A stretch of 64,000 nt of DNA from an uncultured Christensenella sp. Its GTDB lineage: Bacteria; Bacillota; Clostridia; Christensenellales; Borkfalkiaceae. The stretch lies in NCBI GenBank assembly GCA_910578565.1, contig CAJTQF010000001.1, positions 440,186 to 504,185 of the forward strand. Direction: 5' to 3'. Below, piece by piece: positions 1 through 7,682 of this stretch (the first letter of the stretch is position 1; every line of letters begins with the position of its first letter). Below the pieces are notes generated by a model. That model was given only the letters and a program-made list of their open reading frames with translations, was not told the DNA's origin and did not search any database. A program made the position numbers and the translations under genes.

Positions 1-41
1 ATACGATATATTGAACAAACGTACGAAAATAGGCTTGTAAT

Positions 42-76
42 AAAAAAGCGGCTGAGCGCAAAATGCGCTCAGCCGC
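42..76 (-). terminator. Rho-independent terminator of aspS
   Basis: A perfect 13-bp inverted repeat (48-60 with 64-76, AAA loop) is followed on the minus strand by six T residues. It lies 10 bases beyond the aspS stop codon. Confidence 0.9.
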
Positions 77-85
77 AAATATTTT

Positions 86-1417
86 TTACGGTGAAACTCT
101 GCTTATATCTCTGGGGAACATTGCGGCGTATCTTACGTTTTTAAAACCAAGCAGGTGCATAGTCAATCTTTCAAGTCCGAGACCCAAACCGCCGTGGGGC
201 GGGGCGCCGTACTTGTGAAGCATAAGATAGGTTTCAAATTCGTCCGGGTTCATTCCCAATTTTTTCATTTTAGCAACCTGTTCGTTATAGTCGTGAATTC
301 TCTGTCCGCCGGAAGTAATTTCTATCCCTCTGAACAAAAGGTCGAAAGAAAGGGTGACTTCGTCGTCTTCGGGGTCGTCCATAGTGTAGAAAGGACGCTT
401 TTTTGAAAGATAGTGGGTTATAAACAGAAAATCCGAATTGTATTGTTGTTTAGCCCATTTGCCCAAAAACGCTTCTTCTTCGGGCTCAAAGTCTTTCATA
501 TCTGTAATGTTTTTCAGTTTTTTGACGCACAGTTCTTTTGCGTCTTTAAACCTTATGCAGGGAATTGAAGTTATTTCCGGTATTTCAACCTTTAACAACT
601 CAACTTCGGGCGCGTATTCGGTCTTCAATAAATTCATTATATATTTCAAAGTACCCGTTTCCATATTCATAATGTCATAAAACGAGTCTATAAAACCCAT
701 TTCAAAATCCATTGAAATGTATTCGTTCAAGTGCCTTGAAGTATCGTGGTGTTCCGCACGGAAAACGGGGGCAATTTCAAACACTCTTTCATAGACGGGT
801 ACAAGCGCTTGTTTGTAAAGCTGGGGGCTTTGCGCAAGGTAAACTGTTTTTCCGAAGTAGTCCAGCTTAAATACGTTGGTTCCGCCTTCGGCGCCCGCGA
901 AATTGATTTTCGGCGAATGTATTTCGGTAAAATTCTGACTTTGGAGATATTCCCTGAACCCGCGCTGAATACCTTCCTGTATTTTAAAAACGGCTCTCTC
1001 TTTGGGGTTTCGGAGCGTGACGGGACGGTTATCGAGATTAACCGAAAGTTCGCAGTTTATCTGCTTTTTTGAAATTACCACCGGTGGAATAGCGGCGGGG
1101 GAAGACAGTATTTCAATGTTGTGAATTTGCAGTTCGTATCTTTCGCTTCCGTCGCGCGTTTCGCTTTTTACAACTTTTCCTGTAATTTTTGCGCTCGCCT
1201 GTTCCACAATGTTGTCGTTAAGACGGAAGGAAGAAAATTCAGGCGAATAAACGCATTGGATAAGTTCGCGCGCCGTTCTTAAAATTATAAAAGCAAAATC
1301 GGACATTAATCTTATATTATGGATAACGCCTTTTGTCGTAACTGTTTTTTCTAAATTGTTTTTGTACTCGCTGTACGGGACGGTGTCTGAATTAATTACA
1401 CCCGTAATTTCCTGCAT
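86..1417 (-). CDS. aspS: Aspartyl-tRNA synthetase, archaeal/eukaryotic type (probably non-discriminating)
   Basis: Class II aminoacyl-tRNA synthetase that charges tRNA with aspartate in the cytoplasm. Residues about 25-105 form the OB-fold anticodon-binding domain. Motif 2 is FRAEHHDTSRHLNEY (219-233) and motif 3 is GLGLGLERLTMHLLG near the C-terminus. The RPFYTM and SGGQRIHD motifs are typical of AspRS rather than AsnRS. At 443 aa it matches the compact archaeal type and lacks the large GAD insertion of the common bacterial AspRS (about 590 aa). Enzymes of this type in bacteria often also charge tRNA-Asn for GatCAB-dependent amidation; that part is inference. It is monocistronic, with its own terminator. 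Confidence 0.92.
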   Translation of the reverse strand: MQEITGVINSDTVPYSEYKNNLEKTVTTKGVIHNIRLMSDFAFIILRTARELIQCVYSPEFSSFRLNDNIVEQASAKITGKVVKSETRDGSERYELQIHNIEILSSPAAIPPVVISKKQINCELSVNLDNRPVTLRNPKERAVFKIQEGIQRGFREYLQSQNFTEIHSPKINFAGAEGGTNVFKLDYFGKTVYLAQSPQLYKQALVPVYERVFEIAPVFRAEHHDTSRHLNEYISMDFEMGFIDSFYDIMNMETGTLKYIMNLLKTEYAPEVELLKVEIPEITSIPCIRFKDAKELCVKKLKNITDMKDFEPEEEAFLGKWAKQQYNSDFLFITHYLSKKRPFYTMDDPEDDEVTLSFDLLFRGIEITSGGQRIHDYNEQVAKMKKLGMNPDEFETYLMLHKYGAPPHGGLGLGLERLTMHLLGFKNVRYAAMFPRDISRVSP

Positions 1418-1522
1418 ATTAATCCTCTGGTCATTTTTTTATAATTTTACGGCTTTTACATATAAAAATCAAGTAAAATAATGCAGGATAAAATTTTTCT
1501 GAAAGTTGGAATAATTTGTTCC

Positions 1523-1551
1523 TTGCCTTTTTATCATATATAATGTATAAT
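1523..1551 (+). promoter_or_regulatory. Sigma-A promoter of 6S RNA
   Basis: -35 TTGCCT (1523-1528), a 17-bp spacer and -10 TATAAT (1546-1551). The predicted start, about 1558-1560, coincides with the 5' end of the 6S-like fold. Confidence 0.7.
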
Positions 1552-1558
1552 AAATATT

Positions 1559-1745
1559 GAAATGTCTGCGGTGTTCGTGGTATGGAAAATTCGTAATCCA
1601 CAATGAAAATTTAGGGAGCGCGCCGTTTGCGGAAATAGGCAAGGTCTGGTTTTTCCGGAAAGTCTGAAGTTTCGCTTCGCCGCACCCACCTGCGAGATGC
1701 GGGTTAATACTTTTTCATATCACGGCACAGGCGGATTTTATATTT
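1559..1745 (+). ncRNA. ssrS: 6S RNA
   Basis: Non-coding RNA of about 185 nt that mimics an open promoter and binds the housekeeping RNA polymerase holoenzyme. The two ends can pair in a long terminal stem with small internal loops: the arm at 1566-1579 (CTGCGGTGTTCGTG) pairs with the arm at 1721-1734 (CACGGCACAGGCGG). These end sequences and the internal CACCCACCTGC block followed by GGGTTAATAC (1683-1710) resemble Firmicutes 6S RNAs as I remember them. No ORF covers the region, and it has its own promoter and a downstream terminator. The exact ends are estimates. A covariance-model search (Rfam 6S) would settle it. Confidence 0.8.
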
Positions 1746-1763
1746 TACTGTGCAATATTTAAT

Positions 1764-1791
1764 GCTCTGTCATTACGGCAGAGCTTTTTTT
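1764..1791 (+). terminator. Terminator after 6S RNA
   Basis: GCTCTG (1764-1769) pairs with CAGAGC (1779-1784), followed by seven T residues. It probably ends the 6S primary transcript. Confidence 0.85.
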
Positions 1792-1843
1792 GTTGTTGGT
1801 TGAACCATACAAACATTTTCGGTTAAAAACTTACATTATTGCC

Positions 1844-1872
1844 TTGACATAATAAAAAAACGGTGATAAAAT
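1844..1872 (+). promoter_or_regulatory. Sigma-A promoter of the pectate-lyase-like lipoprotein
   Basis: Consensus -35 TTGACA (1844-1849), a 17-bp spacer and -10 TAAAAT (1867-1872). The implied 5' leader is about 70 nt. Confidence 0.75.
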
Positions 1873-1951
1873 TAATATGTATGTAAATTAAAATTTTTTT
1901 GCGGTAGCAATAAAAAAATTAATTAAGCTGAAAATAACCATGGAGGGTAAA

Positions 1952-4900
1952 ATGAAAAAAATCAAAACCAAAAGGATATTGACGTTGATTGCCGTCGTTG
2001 CGTCGGCAGTTATGTCGTTAGGCTGTCTGGCGTCGTTTGTCGGTTGCAAACCGAAACCTTCAACCGCGCCGCCTGTCGGACTCGGAAACGGAGAAACTTA
2101 TTACGTTTCGCCTACGGGTAAACCCGACAACGACGGTACTAAAAAGAATCCTTATGATATTGTTACCTTATTGAATTCGGAAACTATTCTTAAAGCGGGT
2201 GATACCGTGCTTGTAGAGCCCGGCGTATACAAACTGGCTACGCTTAATACTTCCGAAAGAATTATGATTAAAGTCAGCGGGGAATATAATAATTACATTT
2301 CCATTATGAACGCCGACCCTACGAAAGAATGTATTCTTGATTTCAGTGCGCAGAATTTTGCAAGCACTAACCGCGGCGTTGAATTTTACGGCAACTACAT
2401 TTATTGGCGTGACATAGACGTATGCGGTGCGGGCGATAACGGACTATTTATCGGCGGTAGTTACAACACCGTTGAAGATTGCGAATTTTACAACAACAGG
2501 GACACCGGATTACAGCTCGGCAGGTCGTATTCCGAATATACTTCAATTGACCAGTGGCCCAGCTATAACCTGATTAAAAACTGTACTTCGCATAACAACT
2601 ACGATAACGAAACTTACGGCGAAAATGCCGACGGTTTCGCCGCTAAACTTACGGTAGGTTACGGCAACGTATTTGACGGCTGTATCGCATACCGCAACTC
2701 CGACGACGGTTGGGATTTGTATGCAAAAACCGAATCGGGCAATATCGGTACGGTTATAATGTATAACTGCGTTGCCTATGAAAACGGATATCTCGAATAC
2801 ACGCAGGCTGAAAACAATGCAAGATTCCCCGAGTGGAGAGATATTTTTAACGAAGCGAACACCAATTCCTATTTGACCCGCGACGGAGACGGCAACGGCT
2901 TCAAACTTGGCGGTTCGGTAATGGAAGGCGACGTTTTGATGTACAACTGCCTTTCCTTCAATAACAGAATGCACGGCATTACAGACAACTCTAACCCGGG
3001 CGTAATTGCCGTAAATTACTGTACCAGTTACAACAACAGCGCGGCTATAGATAACAATCCCGCAAGCGAAAGATTCGGATACATTATAGATACCGCCAAC
3101 AGCGATACGCACGCAAACATAGACCTTGCGCGCCAGAACTGGAGTTATAATAATATCAGTCACGTTCTTTCTGTTAAGGACGCGCTTGCTAAATCTCTTG
3201 ACAACGACGCTTACCGCGGGTCTGTTGTTGACAGTATGTTTGTCGGCACCGAAGATAAAAACGACGTAAGCAATAAGGTAGAAGGCTCTACAGACGCGTC
3301 AACAAAGGGCGATGGGGACAAGGGCGAATCAAGCGATAAACTTGAATCGTTAAACGTTTTCTCAGCTATTCCTTTTACGAAAGATAACGGGGTTTATACT
3401 TTCAATATTACGGGAACGAGAGATTTATATGCTGACCGTGCGGTCGGCGGAAATCTCAATCCCAACAGAGCCCATATTATTTTCCGTAATAAAGACGGTT
3501 CTGTAAATATGGGTAATATGCTCGCTATAAAGGATTATTCTATCCTGCTTGGGGAAGAGAACAAAATAGGTTCCGTGCTTAACCTTGGCTCTTATGACGA
3601 ATATACTCATTTCTTTGCCCGCGATATAGTGGACCAAGAAGCTCCAAGCAAAGATGCGGCAACGGTTGCAAGGGCAAAAGAAACTCTTACGCTCAGCTGC
3701 GACCCGGGCGCTTTGTATCAGGATTTCGATCTTCCCACAAAGATGAACGACGTTACCGTTTCATGGGAATCTTCCGACCAGTCGATGCTTAAAGTTGACA
3801 GCAATAACGTAAACGTTGACCAGTTCTCCGGCGCGTCTTATATTAGAGCGATAGTTTACCGTCCCTTGGACGTAGATAAAGAAGTAACGCTTACCGCAAC
3901 AATTACTTGCGGAGACGTAAGCGATACAAAGACTTTCACGCTTACCGTTAAACAGGGAACTCCTAAAATCGGTAATATCATAGCTACTACGCCTGACGGC
4001 ACAACAATGACAGACGGCGGCGTTATCATAGTAGATAAGGGCTCCGATTTCAGATTACCCGAAATTATCGTTGAAAACGGTATCGACTATAACGGTAAGC
4101 TGTTATCGATGGATCTTTACAAACTGACTACAAAGGTAACTTGGAAACCCAATTCGTCAAGTTCCGTTAATATGCCTATGGATTTCAACATAAACCAGGC
4201 GGGCGTTTATACGGTTACCGAAACGATAACACTTAATTCGGATACAACCCAGAAAAAATCTATGTCGTTTAAAATTTACGTTGCAAGTACTTCAGCTAAT
4301 GTAGACTTTAACGGCAACGCAAATGTAACTGTAAACCTTAACGGTTACACCATTTCCGGAAATATGACAAATGCAACGGGCAAACTGTTTGCAATGTCTT
4401 CTGCACAGAAACTGGACGGAATATCTATAGACGACCTTATTAAGCCTGATTCGCAATATGCAGATAAAGTTAAATCATATGAATTCAGGGGCGAAAGCGT
4501 CAGCTTTGATTTTGAAAACGATAACGAAGCAGGATACTATATCTACTACGTAGTTACCAATATGGACGGTACGGCTTCCGTTGAAAGCGTTTATGAGCAG
4601 GAAATAAGCGTAATAAATATTTCTAACAATCAGGAATTTATGACCGTTGCGGGCGGCGGCGTTGTTAAAGGCGAAACTCCTACGTCGACAATTTATCTGC
4701 TTACGGATAATCTTGATTTCAGCGGCGCTAAATGGACTGTCGGCAACACGGCGTTCAGGGGTCTGCTTAACGGAATGGGTCACACTGTTTCCAATATAAA
4801 TATTGCAACCATAGGTGCACAGAATACCGGTGTGTTCTACAAGGTTAACGGCGGCACGATTATGAACATCAAGTTCGATAAAATCAGCATTTCGTCGACC

Positions 4901-5683
4901 AATACAAAGACAGGTATTGTTTCGGAATGCGAAGGCGGATATTTCTACAATATCCAGATGACGGACATTGATATTAATTCTACTGCGGCACGCGCAGGCG
5001 CCTTGATAGGTCAGATTTCAATGGGCGATGTTTATGTGGAACAAGTGTCTTTGACAAACAGCGATCAGCATTTAGTTAAGGGTCTGTTCAGAGTTGGCGG
5101 TCTTATCGGATTTGCACAGCAGACCAAATCGGGCTATATCGATATAGAAATCAATAACTGTTTTGTAAACTCGAAAATTGAAGCAAATTATGAAGTCGGC
5201 GGTATTTTCGGAACTTACGAAGGCGGCACGGTTGGCATAAAGTATAATCTTGATATGTCCTACTGCGTATTCACCGGCGTAATTAACGTTATCGGAAACA
5301 AGACGTTTGCAGGCGGAATTCTCGGATACGAGAAAGATACGTATTCTGCAATGACTATTTCAAACTGCGTAAGCGTAGGTAAGATTTACTTCAATAATGC
5401 TCTCGTTGAAGCGGCACAGAAAAACTGTTCCGGTATAGTCGGCAGCAGCGCGAACCTTGCTAACGGTTACTACGCAAGAGTTAATAACTGCTATGCTGTA
5501 ATGGAAGAGTTTAACACAAACTTTGAAGTTACTGCATGGAACAGATTTGCTGTTATACTTGCTAAAAACTATACTGAAAACGTAGGGCTTGATTTGGGTA
5601 AATGGTCGCTTGTATACGGCGACAATACCAACAACGTTAAAGCGCCGTATGTAACTCTTAATTTTCTTGGCAACTGGAATTAA
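1952..5683 (+). CDS. Secreted lipoprotein with PL9-like pectate lyase beta-helix, Ig-like and GLUG-type repeats
   Basis: Predicted cell-surface polysaccharide-degrading enzyme of 1243 aa. I chose the ATG at 1952 because GGAGGG (1942-1947) sits just upstream; an in-frame ATG at 1940 overlaps that ribosome site. A Lys-rich N-terminus and hydrophobic segment end in a lipobox-like FVGC, implying a diacylglyceryl anchor. Residues about 45-480 read as a right-handed parallel beta-helix. The ADGFAAKLTVG block resembles family PL9 pectate lyases, which would make Lys232 the catalytic base. An Ig-like region rich in SWESSD-type strands follows. The last 350 residues carry glycine-rich GLIG/GGIFG repeats of the GLUG kind. 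I see no sortase signal. Pectin is a plausible but unproven substrate. Confidence 0.72.
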   Translation: MKKIKTKRILTLIAVVASAVMSLGCLASFVGCKPKPSTAPPVGLGNGETYYVSPTGKPDNDGTKKNPYDIVTLLNSETILKAGDTVLVEPGVYKLATLNTSERIMIKVSGEYNNYISIMNADPTKECILDFSAQNFASTNRGVEFYGNYIYWRDIDVCGAGDNGLFIGGSYNTVEDCEFYNNRDTGLQLGRSYSEYTSIDQWPSYNLIKNCTSHNNYDNETYGENADGFAAKLTVGYGNVFDGCIAYRNSDDGWDLYAKTESGNIGTVIMYNCVAYENGYLEYTQAENNARFPEWRDIFNEANTNSYLTRDGDGNGFKLGGSVMEGDVLMYNCLSFNNRMHGITDNSNPGVIAVNYCTSYNNSAAIDNNPASERFGYIIDTANSDTHANIDLARQNWSYNNISHVLSVKDALAKSLDNDAYRGSVVDSMFVGTEDKNDVSNKVEGSTDASTKGDGDKGESSDKLESLNVFSAIPFTKDNGVYTFNITGTRDLYADRAVGGNLNPNRAHIIFRNKDGSVNMGNMLAIKDYSILLGEENKIGSVLNLGSYDEYTHFFARDIVDQEAPSKDAATVARAKETLTLSCDPGALYQDFDLPTKMNDVTVSWESSDQSMLKVDSNNVNVDQFSGASYIRAIVYRPLDVDKEVTLTATITCGDVSDTKTFTLTVKQGTPKIGNIIATTPDGTTMTDGGVIIVDKGSDFRLPEIIVENGIDYNGKLLSMDLYKLTTKVTWKPNSSSSVNMPMDFNINQAGVYTVTETITLNSDTTQKKSMSFKIYVASTSANVDFNGNANVTVNLNGYTISGNMTNATGKLFAMSSAQKLDGISIDDLIKPDSQYADKVKSYEFRGESVSFDFENDNEAGYYIYYVVTNMDGTASVESVYEQEISVINISNNQEFMTVAGGGVVKGETPTSTIYLLTDNLDFSGAKWTVGNTAFRGLLNGMGHTVSNINIATIGAQNTGVFYKVNGGTIMNIKFDKISISSTNTKTGIVSECEGGYFYNIQMTDIDINSTAARAGALIGQISMGDVYVEQVSLTNSDQHLVKGLFRVGGLIGFAQQTKSGYIDIEINNCFVNSKIEANYEVGGIFGTYEGGTVGIKYNLDMSYCVFTGVINVIGNKTFAGGILGYEKDTYSAMTISNCVSVGKIYFNNALVEAAQKNCSGIVGSSANLANGYYARVNNCYAVMEEFNTNFEVTAWNRFAVILAKNYTENVGLDLGKWSLVYGDNTNNVKAPYVTLNFLGNWN

Positions 5684-5700
5684 TTAAAAACAACTATAAA

Positions 5701-5733
5701 TTAAAGCTCCCGCATTAAGCAGGAGCTTTAATT
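5701..5733 (+). terminator. Terminator after the lyase-like gene
   Basis: A 10-bp stem (5701-5710 with 5722-5731) is followed by a weak T-rich tail. The symmetric hairpin could work in both directions. Confidence 0.6.
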
Positions 5734-5798
5734 ATTAAATTATATTAATAGTTTTAAAATCTCCGAAAATTGTACAAAATATTTTCGGGGTTAATTTT

Positions 5799-5972
5799 AT
5801 GGGAAAAAAGGGCTGTCCTTATTGTGAGTTTAATTGGGAAAAAATGTGCGAAGTTTGCATTCTGACAAAGCAACCTACGGGCGACGCCGTTATGTGTGAT
5901 TTCGGTTATGACGTGGAGTGTGCGGAATATAAAAAGGCAAAGCCGCAAAAGTCAAAAAAAAGAAGGAAGTAG
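5799..5972 (+). CDS. Cys-rich 57-aa mini-protein, putative zinc-binding
   Basis: Small ORF MGKKGCPYCEFN...KSKKRRK of 57 codons plus TAG. It carries six cysteines in a CPYC-x7-CEVC-x12-C-x7-C arrangement and a strongly basic C-terminal tail (KKAKPQKSKKRRK). GGGG lies 8 bases before the ATG. The Cys spacing suggests a zinc ribbon or a small metal-binding module. The basic tail suggests RNA or DNA contact; this is inference. I do not recognise the family. It sits alone between the lyase-like gene terminator and tRNA-Glu. The antisense reading frame over the same bases is less convincing. Confidence 0.6.
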   Translation: MGKKGCPYCEFNWEKMCEVCILTKQPTGDAVMCDFGYDVECAEYKKAKPQKSKKRRK

Positions 5973-6016
5973 TTTAAATTTTTTAAACGGTATTTTATCA
6001 TATTACTTATTTTTGC

Positions 6017-6045
6017 TTGCAAAGCCATAAGTGAAGTGTTATAAT
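6017..6045 (+). promoter_or_regulatory. Promoter of tRNA-Glu
   Basis: -35 TTGCAA (6017-6022), a 17-bp spacer and -10 TATAAT (6040-6045), 12 bases before the mature tRNA 5' end. The -35 context TTGCTTGCAAA recurs at the 20337 promoter. Confidence 0.7.
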
Positions 6046-6057
6046 CACATTACTTAA

Positions 6058-6132
6058 GGCCTTGTGGTCAAGCGGTTAAGACGGAGCCCTCTCAAGGCTC
6101 AATCCCGGGTTCGATTCCCGGCAGGGTCACCA
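6058..6132 (+). tRNA. tRNA-Glu (anticodon CUC)
   Basis: A cloverleaf can be folded by hand. The acceptor GGCCTTG pairs with CAGGGTC. The anticodon stem GAGCC/GGCTC encloses loop CTCTCAA with anticodon CTC. The T-arm is CCGGG-TTCGATT-CCCGG, and CCA is encoded. The 75-nt gene reads GAG codons. Confidence 0.93.
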
Positions 6133-6168
6133 AAATAAAGGCAGTAGCAAAGCTACTGTCTTTATTTT
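6132..6168 (+). terminator. Terminator of tRNA-Glu
   Basis: A 17-bp inverted repeat (6132-6148 with 6152-6168, AAA loop) has a T-rich 3' arm. Confidence 0.88.
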
Positions 6169-6169
6169 G

Positions 6170-6330
6170 TGCAACTTAACGGTTGCGAGAAACTGCGCGG
6201 TTCGCGCGAGCGCAGCGACGCTTTGCGCGTATGCGCAAATTCCCGCACAGAATTGAAAGCTACGTGCTCGTTTATTCATTTATTCAAGCACCCGCCACAG
6301 TGCCATTTTACTTTTGACGGCTTTATACGG
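6170..6330 (+). other. Intergenic stretch with no recognisable gene
   Basis: GC-rich, short-palindrome-rich sequence (clusters of GCGC around 6195-6240) after the tRNA terminator, changing to AT-rich sequence before the next promoter. No convincing ORF with a ribosome site was seen. It could be a decayed repeat next to a tRNA. Confidence 0.4.
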
Positions 6331-6359
6331 TTGAAAAATCGTTTTGTTTTTGCTATAAT
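6331..6359 (+). promoter_or_regulatory. Promoter of the small membrane-protein pair
   Basis: -35 TTGAAA (6331-6336), a 17-bp spacer and -10 TATAAT (6354-6359). Confidence 0.7.
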
Positions 6360-6409
6360 GATTGTGCGATAAACAGTAATTTATATTACAAAGTTCGTTT
6401 AAGGTAAAA

Positions 6410-6610
6410 GTGTTCAAAATGAAAAAATCAAATCGTCGAACGCTACTATATGACGGAATAATATTATTATCATTAGGTCTGTTTGTAACAGCACTCGGAA
6501 TTGCCTTATTGATAATTAGTATAAAAGATAGTATCTCAAACGATAATTCCAAGTTGGTTGCACAAATAATTGTAAGTCTTGTTGTTGTAGGTTTAGGAAT
6601 GAATATTTGA
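6410..6610 (+). CDS. Small two-TM membrane protein of unknown function
   Basis: A 66-aa protein with a basic N-terminus (MFKMKKSNRR) and two hydrophobic segments, about residues 14-38 and 48-64, predicted to be membrane-embedded. The GTG at 6410 has AAGG five bases upstream; an ATG at 6419 is possible but poorly spaced. Its TGA overlaps the ATG of the next gene by one base, so the two are probably translationally coupled. I do not recognise the family. The window offers no functional clue beyond a shared promoter and terminator. Confidence 0.55.
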   Translation: MFKMKKSNRRTLLYDGIILLSLGLFVTALGIALLIISIKDSISNDNSKLVAQIIVSLVVVGLGMNI

Positions 6611-6921
6611 TGAAGCTTAACAAAGTAAAAATCAATTTCAACGGAGATTTTGCAATAATATCCGAGCCGTTTCCAAAAGATATTTATAAGGTCGATTCCA
6701 GATACGGAATAGACTTGAAATTTTTTAAGCAAAAAAAGATTAAGGTATTGTTTAGCTTGTGGGCGATATTTTTCGTTGCCGCATTGAGTTTTTTAATCGC
6801 TTCGATTGTTTTGACGAACGAAACCGCTTTATTGTTGGCTATAATTCTCTTTTTTAATTTGAACGTGCCGTTTATGGTAGCATTAGCGATTTATCTTGTA
6901 AAATGGCATACGAAAAAATAG
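6610..6921 (+). CDS. Small membrane protein of unknown function, coupled to the upstream gene
   Basis: About 103 aa, starting at the ATG at 6610 inside the TGATG overlap. The N-terminal 40 residues are soluble and contain ISEPFPKDIYKVDSRYGID. Two hydrophobic helices follow (about 47-68 and 74-97), then a basic tail HTKK, which predicts a cytosolic C-terminus. The family is not recognised. Together with the preceding 66-aa protein it forms a two-gene unit that ends at a strong terminator. A membrane stress or toxin-like role would be speculation. Confidence 0.55.
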   Translation: MKLNKVKINFNGDFAIISEPFPKDIYKVDSRYGIDLKFFKQKKIKVLFSLWAIFFVAALSFLIASIVLTNETALLLAIILFFNLNVPFMVALAIYLVKWHTKK

Positions 6922-7010
6922 ATTTAAAGAGAGATTATTTTTGATTTTATTACGATAAATTTCAATTTATCGGGGCGTTTCGGTTTAGTTATTAGGTCGG
7001 TCACCAATCT

Positions 7011-7060
7011 CAGTCTAATTCGAATATTTCACAAAAGTATTCGGTTAGGCTGTTTTTTTT
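7011..7060 (+). terminator. Strong terminator after the membrane pair
   Basis: An 18-bp stem with one bulge (7011-7029 with 7035-7052), including several G-U pairs, followed by eight T residues. The 6922-7010 stretch before it shows nothing else recognisable. Confidence 0.85.
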
Positions 7061-7156
7061 AATTTACAACCGCAATTTTGAACTAAAAATGATGTTAAAA
7101 GTAATTTCAGTATACCTGACACAATAAGATTTCACACAAAAATCATAAATATGCGG

Positions 7157-7185
7157 TTGACATTATTTTTTTTAATTCATATAAT
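7157..7185 (+). promoter_or_regulatory. Promoter of marR-ABC exporter operon
   Basis: -35 TTGACA (7157-7162), a 17-bp spacer and -10 TATAAT (7180-7185): a perfect consensus promoter. MarR proteins usually repress their own operon, so an operator near here is likely, though I see no clear palindrome. Confidence 0.8.
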
Positions 7186-7221
7186 AAATACGTTAAATTA
7201 GTTAGAAGTCGAAATATTTTT

Positions 7222-7671
7222 ATGGGTATTGTTTTGGAAAATAAAAGGCTTTACGATAAAATATGTTATTTGCACCGTCAGATGTATAGAGAAAATATAC
7301 AGCTGTTTGCAAAATTCGGCGTTAGTCCCGTGCAAATGCTTGCAATGGTATTTATAAGAAAAAAAGCGGTGCAGGGAATAAAAGTTATGCAAAAGGACGT
7401 TGAGAAATTTATTAATTTACGTGCGTCTTCGGTTTCAACACTTATTTCCAATCTTGAAACAAAAGGTTTTATAATCCGCACTGTTGCCGAAGGGGATGCT
7501 CGTGCAAAGTTTATCGAACTTACCGAAAAGGGAAACAACATATGCCTGAAAGACAAACAACTTATGGAAAAGAGCGATAAAGCAATTCAGTCTGCTCTTG
7601 CAGATGACGAGCAGGAAGAATTTGAAAGACTTCTGACTAAAATTATAGATTCGGTCAGCGAAAATAACTAA
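7222..7671 (+). CDS. MarR-family transcriptional regulator
   Basis: A 149-aa winged-helix repressor. The LRASSVSTLISNLETKGFI segment (about 72-90) is the recognition-helix region. RTVAEGDARAKFIELTEKG (about 93-111) is the wing, with the DxR(A)K and LTxKG signatures of MarR. Helices at both ends would form the dimer interface. It is the first gene of a three-gene operon with two ABC half-exporters, 11 bases before the first. It probably controls exporter expression in response to a small ligand, which is not identifiable from sequence. Confidence 0.88.
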   Translation: MGIVLENKRLYDKICYLHRQMYRENIQLFAKFGVSPVQMLAMVFIRKKAVQGIKVMQKDVEKFINLRASSVSTLISNLETKGFIIRTVAEGDARAKFIELTEKGNNICLKDKQLMEKSDKAIQSALADDEQEEFERLLTKIIDSVSENN

Positions 7672-7682
7672 AAGGAGAGCAT

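Noticed and set aside
2543..3163. 206-aa antisense ORF in the lyase-like gene
   Set aside because: Low-complexity reverse frame of beta-helix repeats; no start signal.
6280..6732. 150-aa minus-strand ORF opposite the small membrane proteins
   Set aside because: The plus-strand pair has a consensus promoter, ribosome site, overlap and terminator; the minus frame has none of these.
6058..7221. Integrated mobile element after tRNA-Glu
   Set aside because: No integrase, no repeat of the tRNA 3' end and no attachment-like duplication were found within the window.
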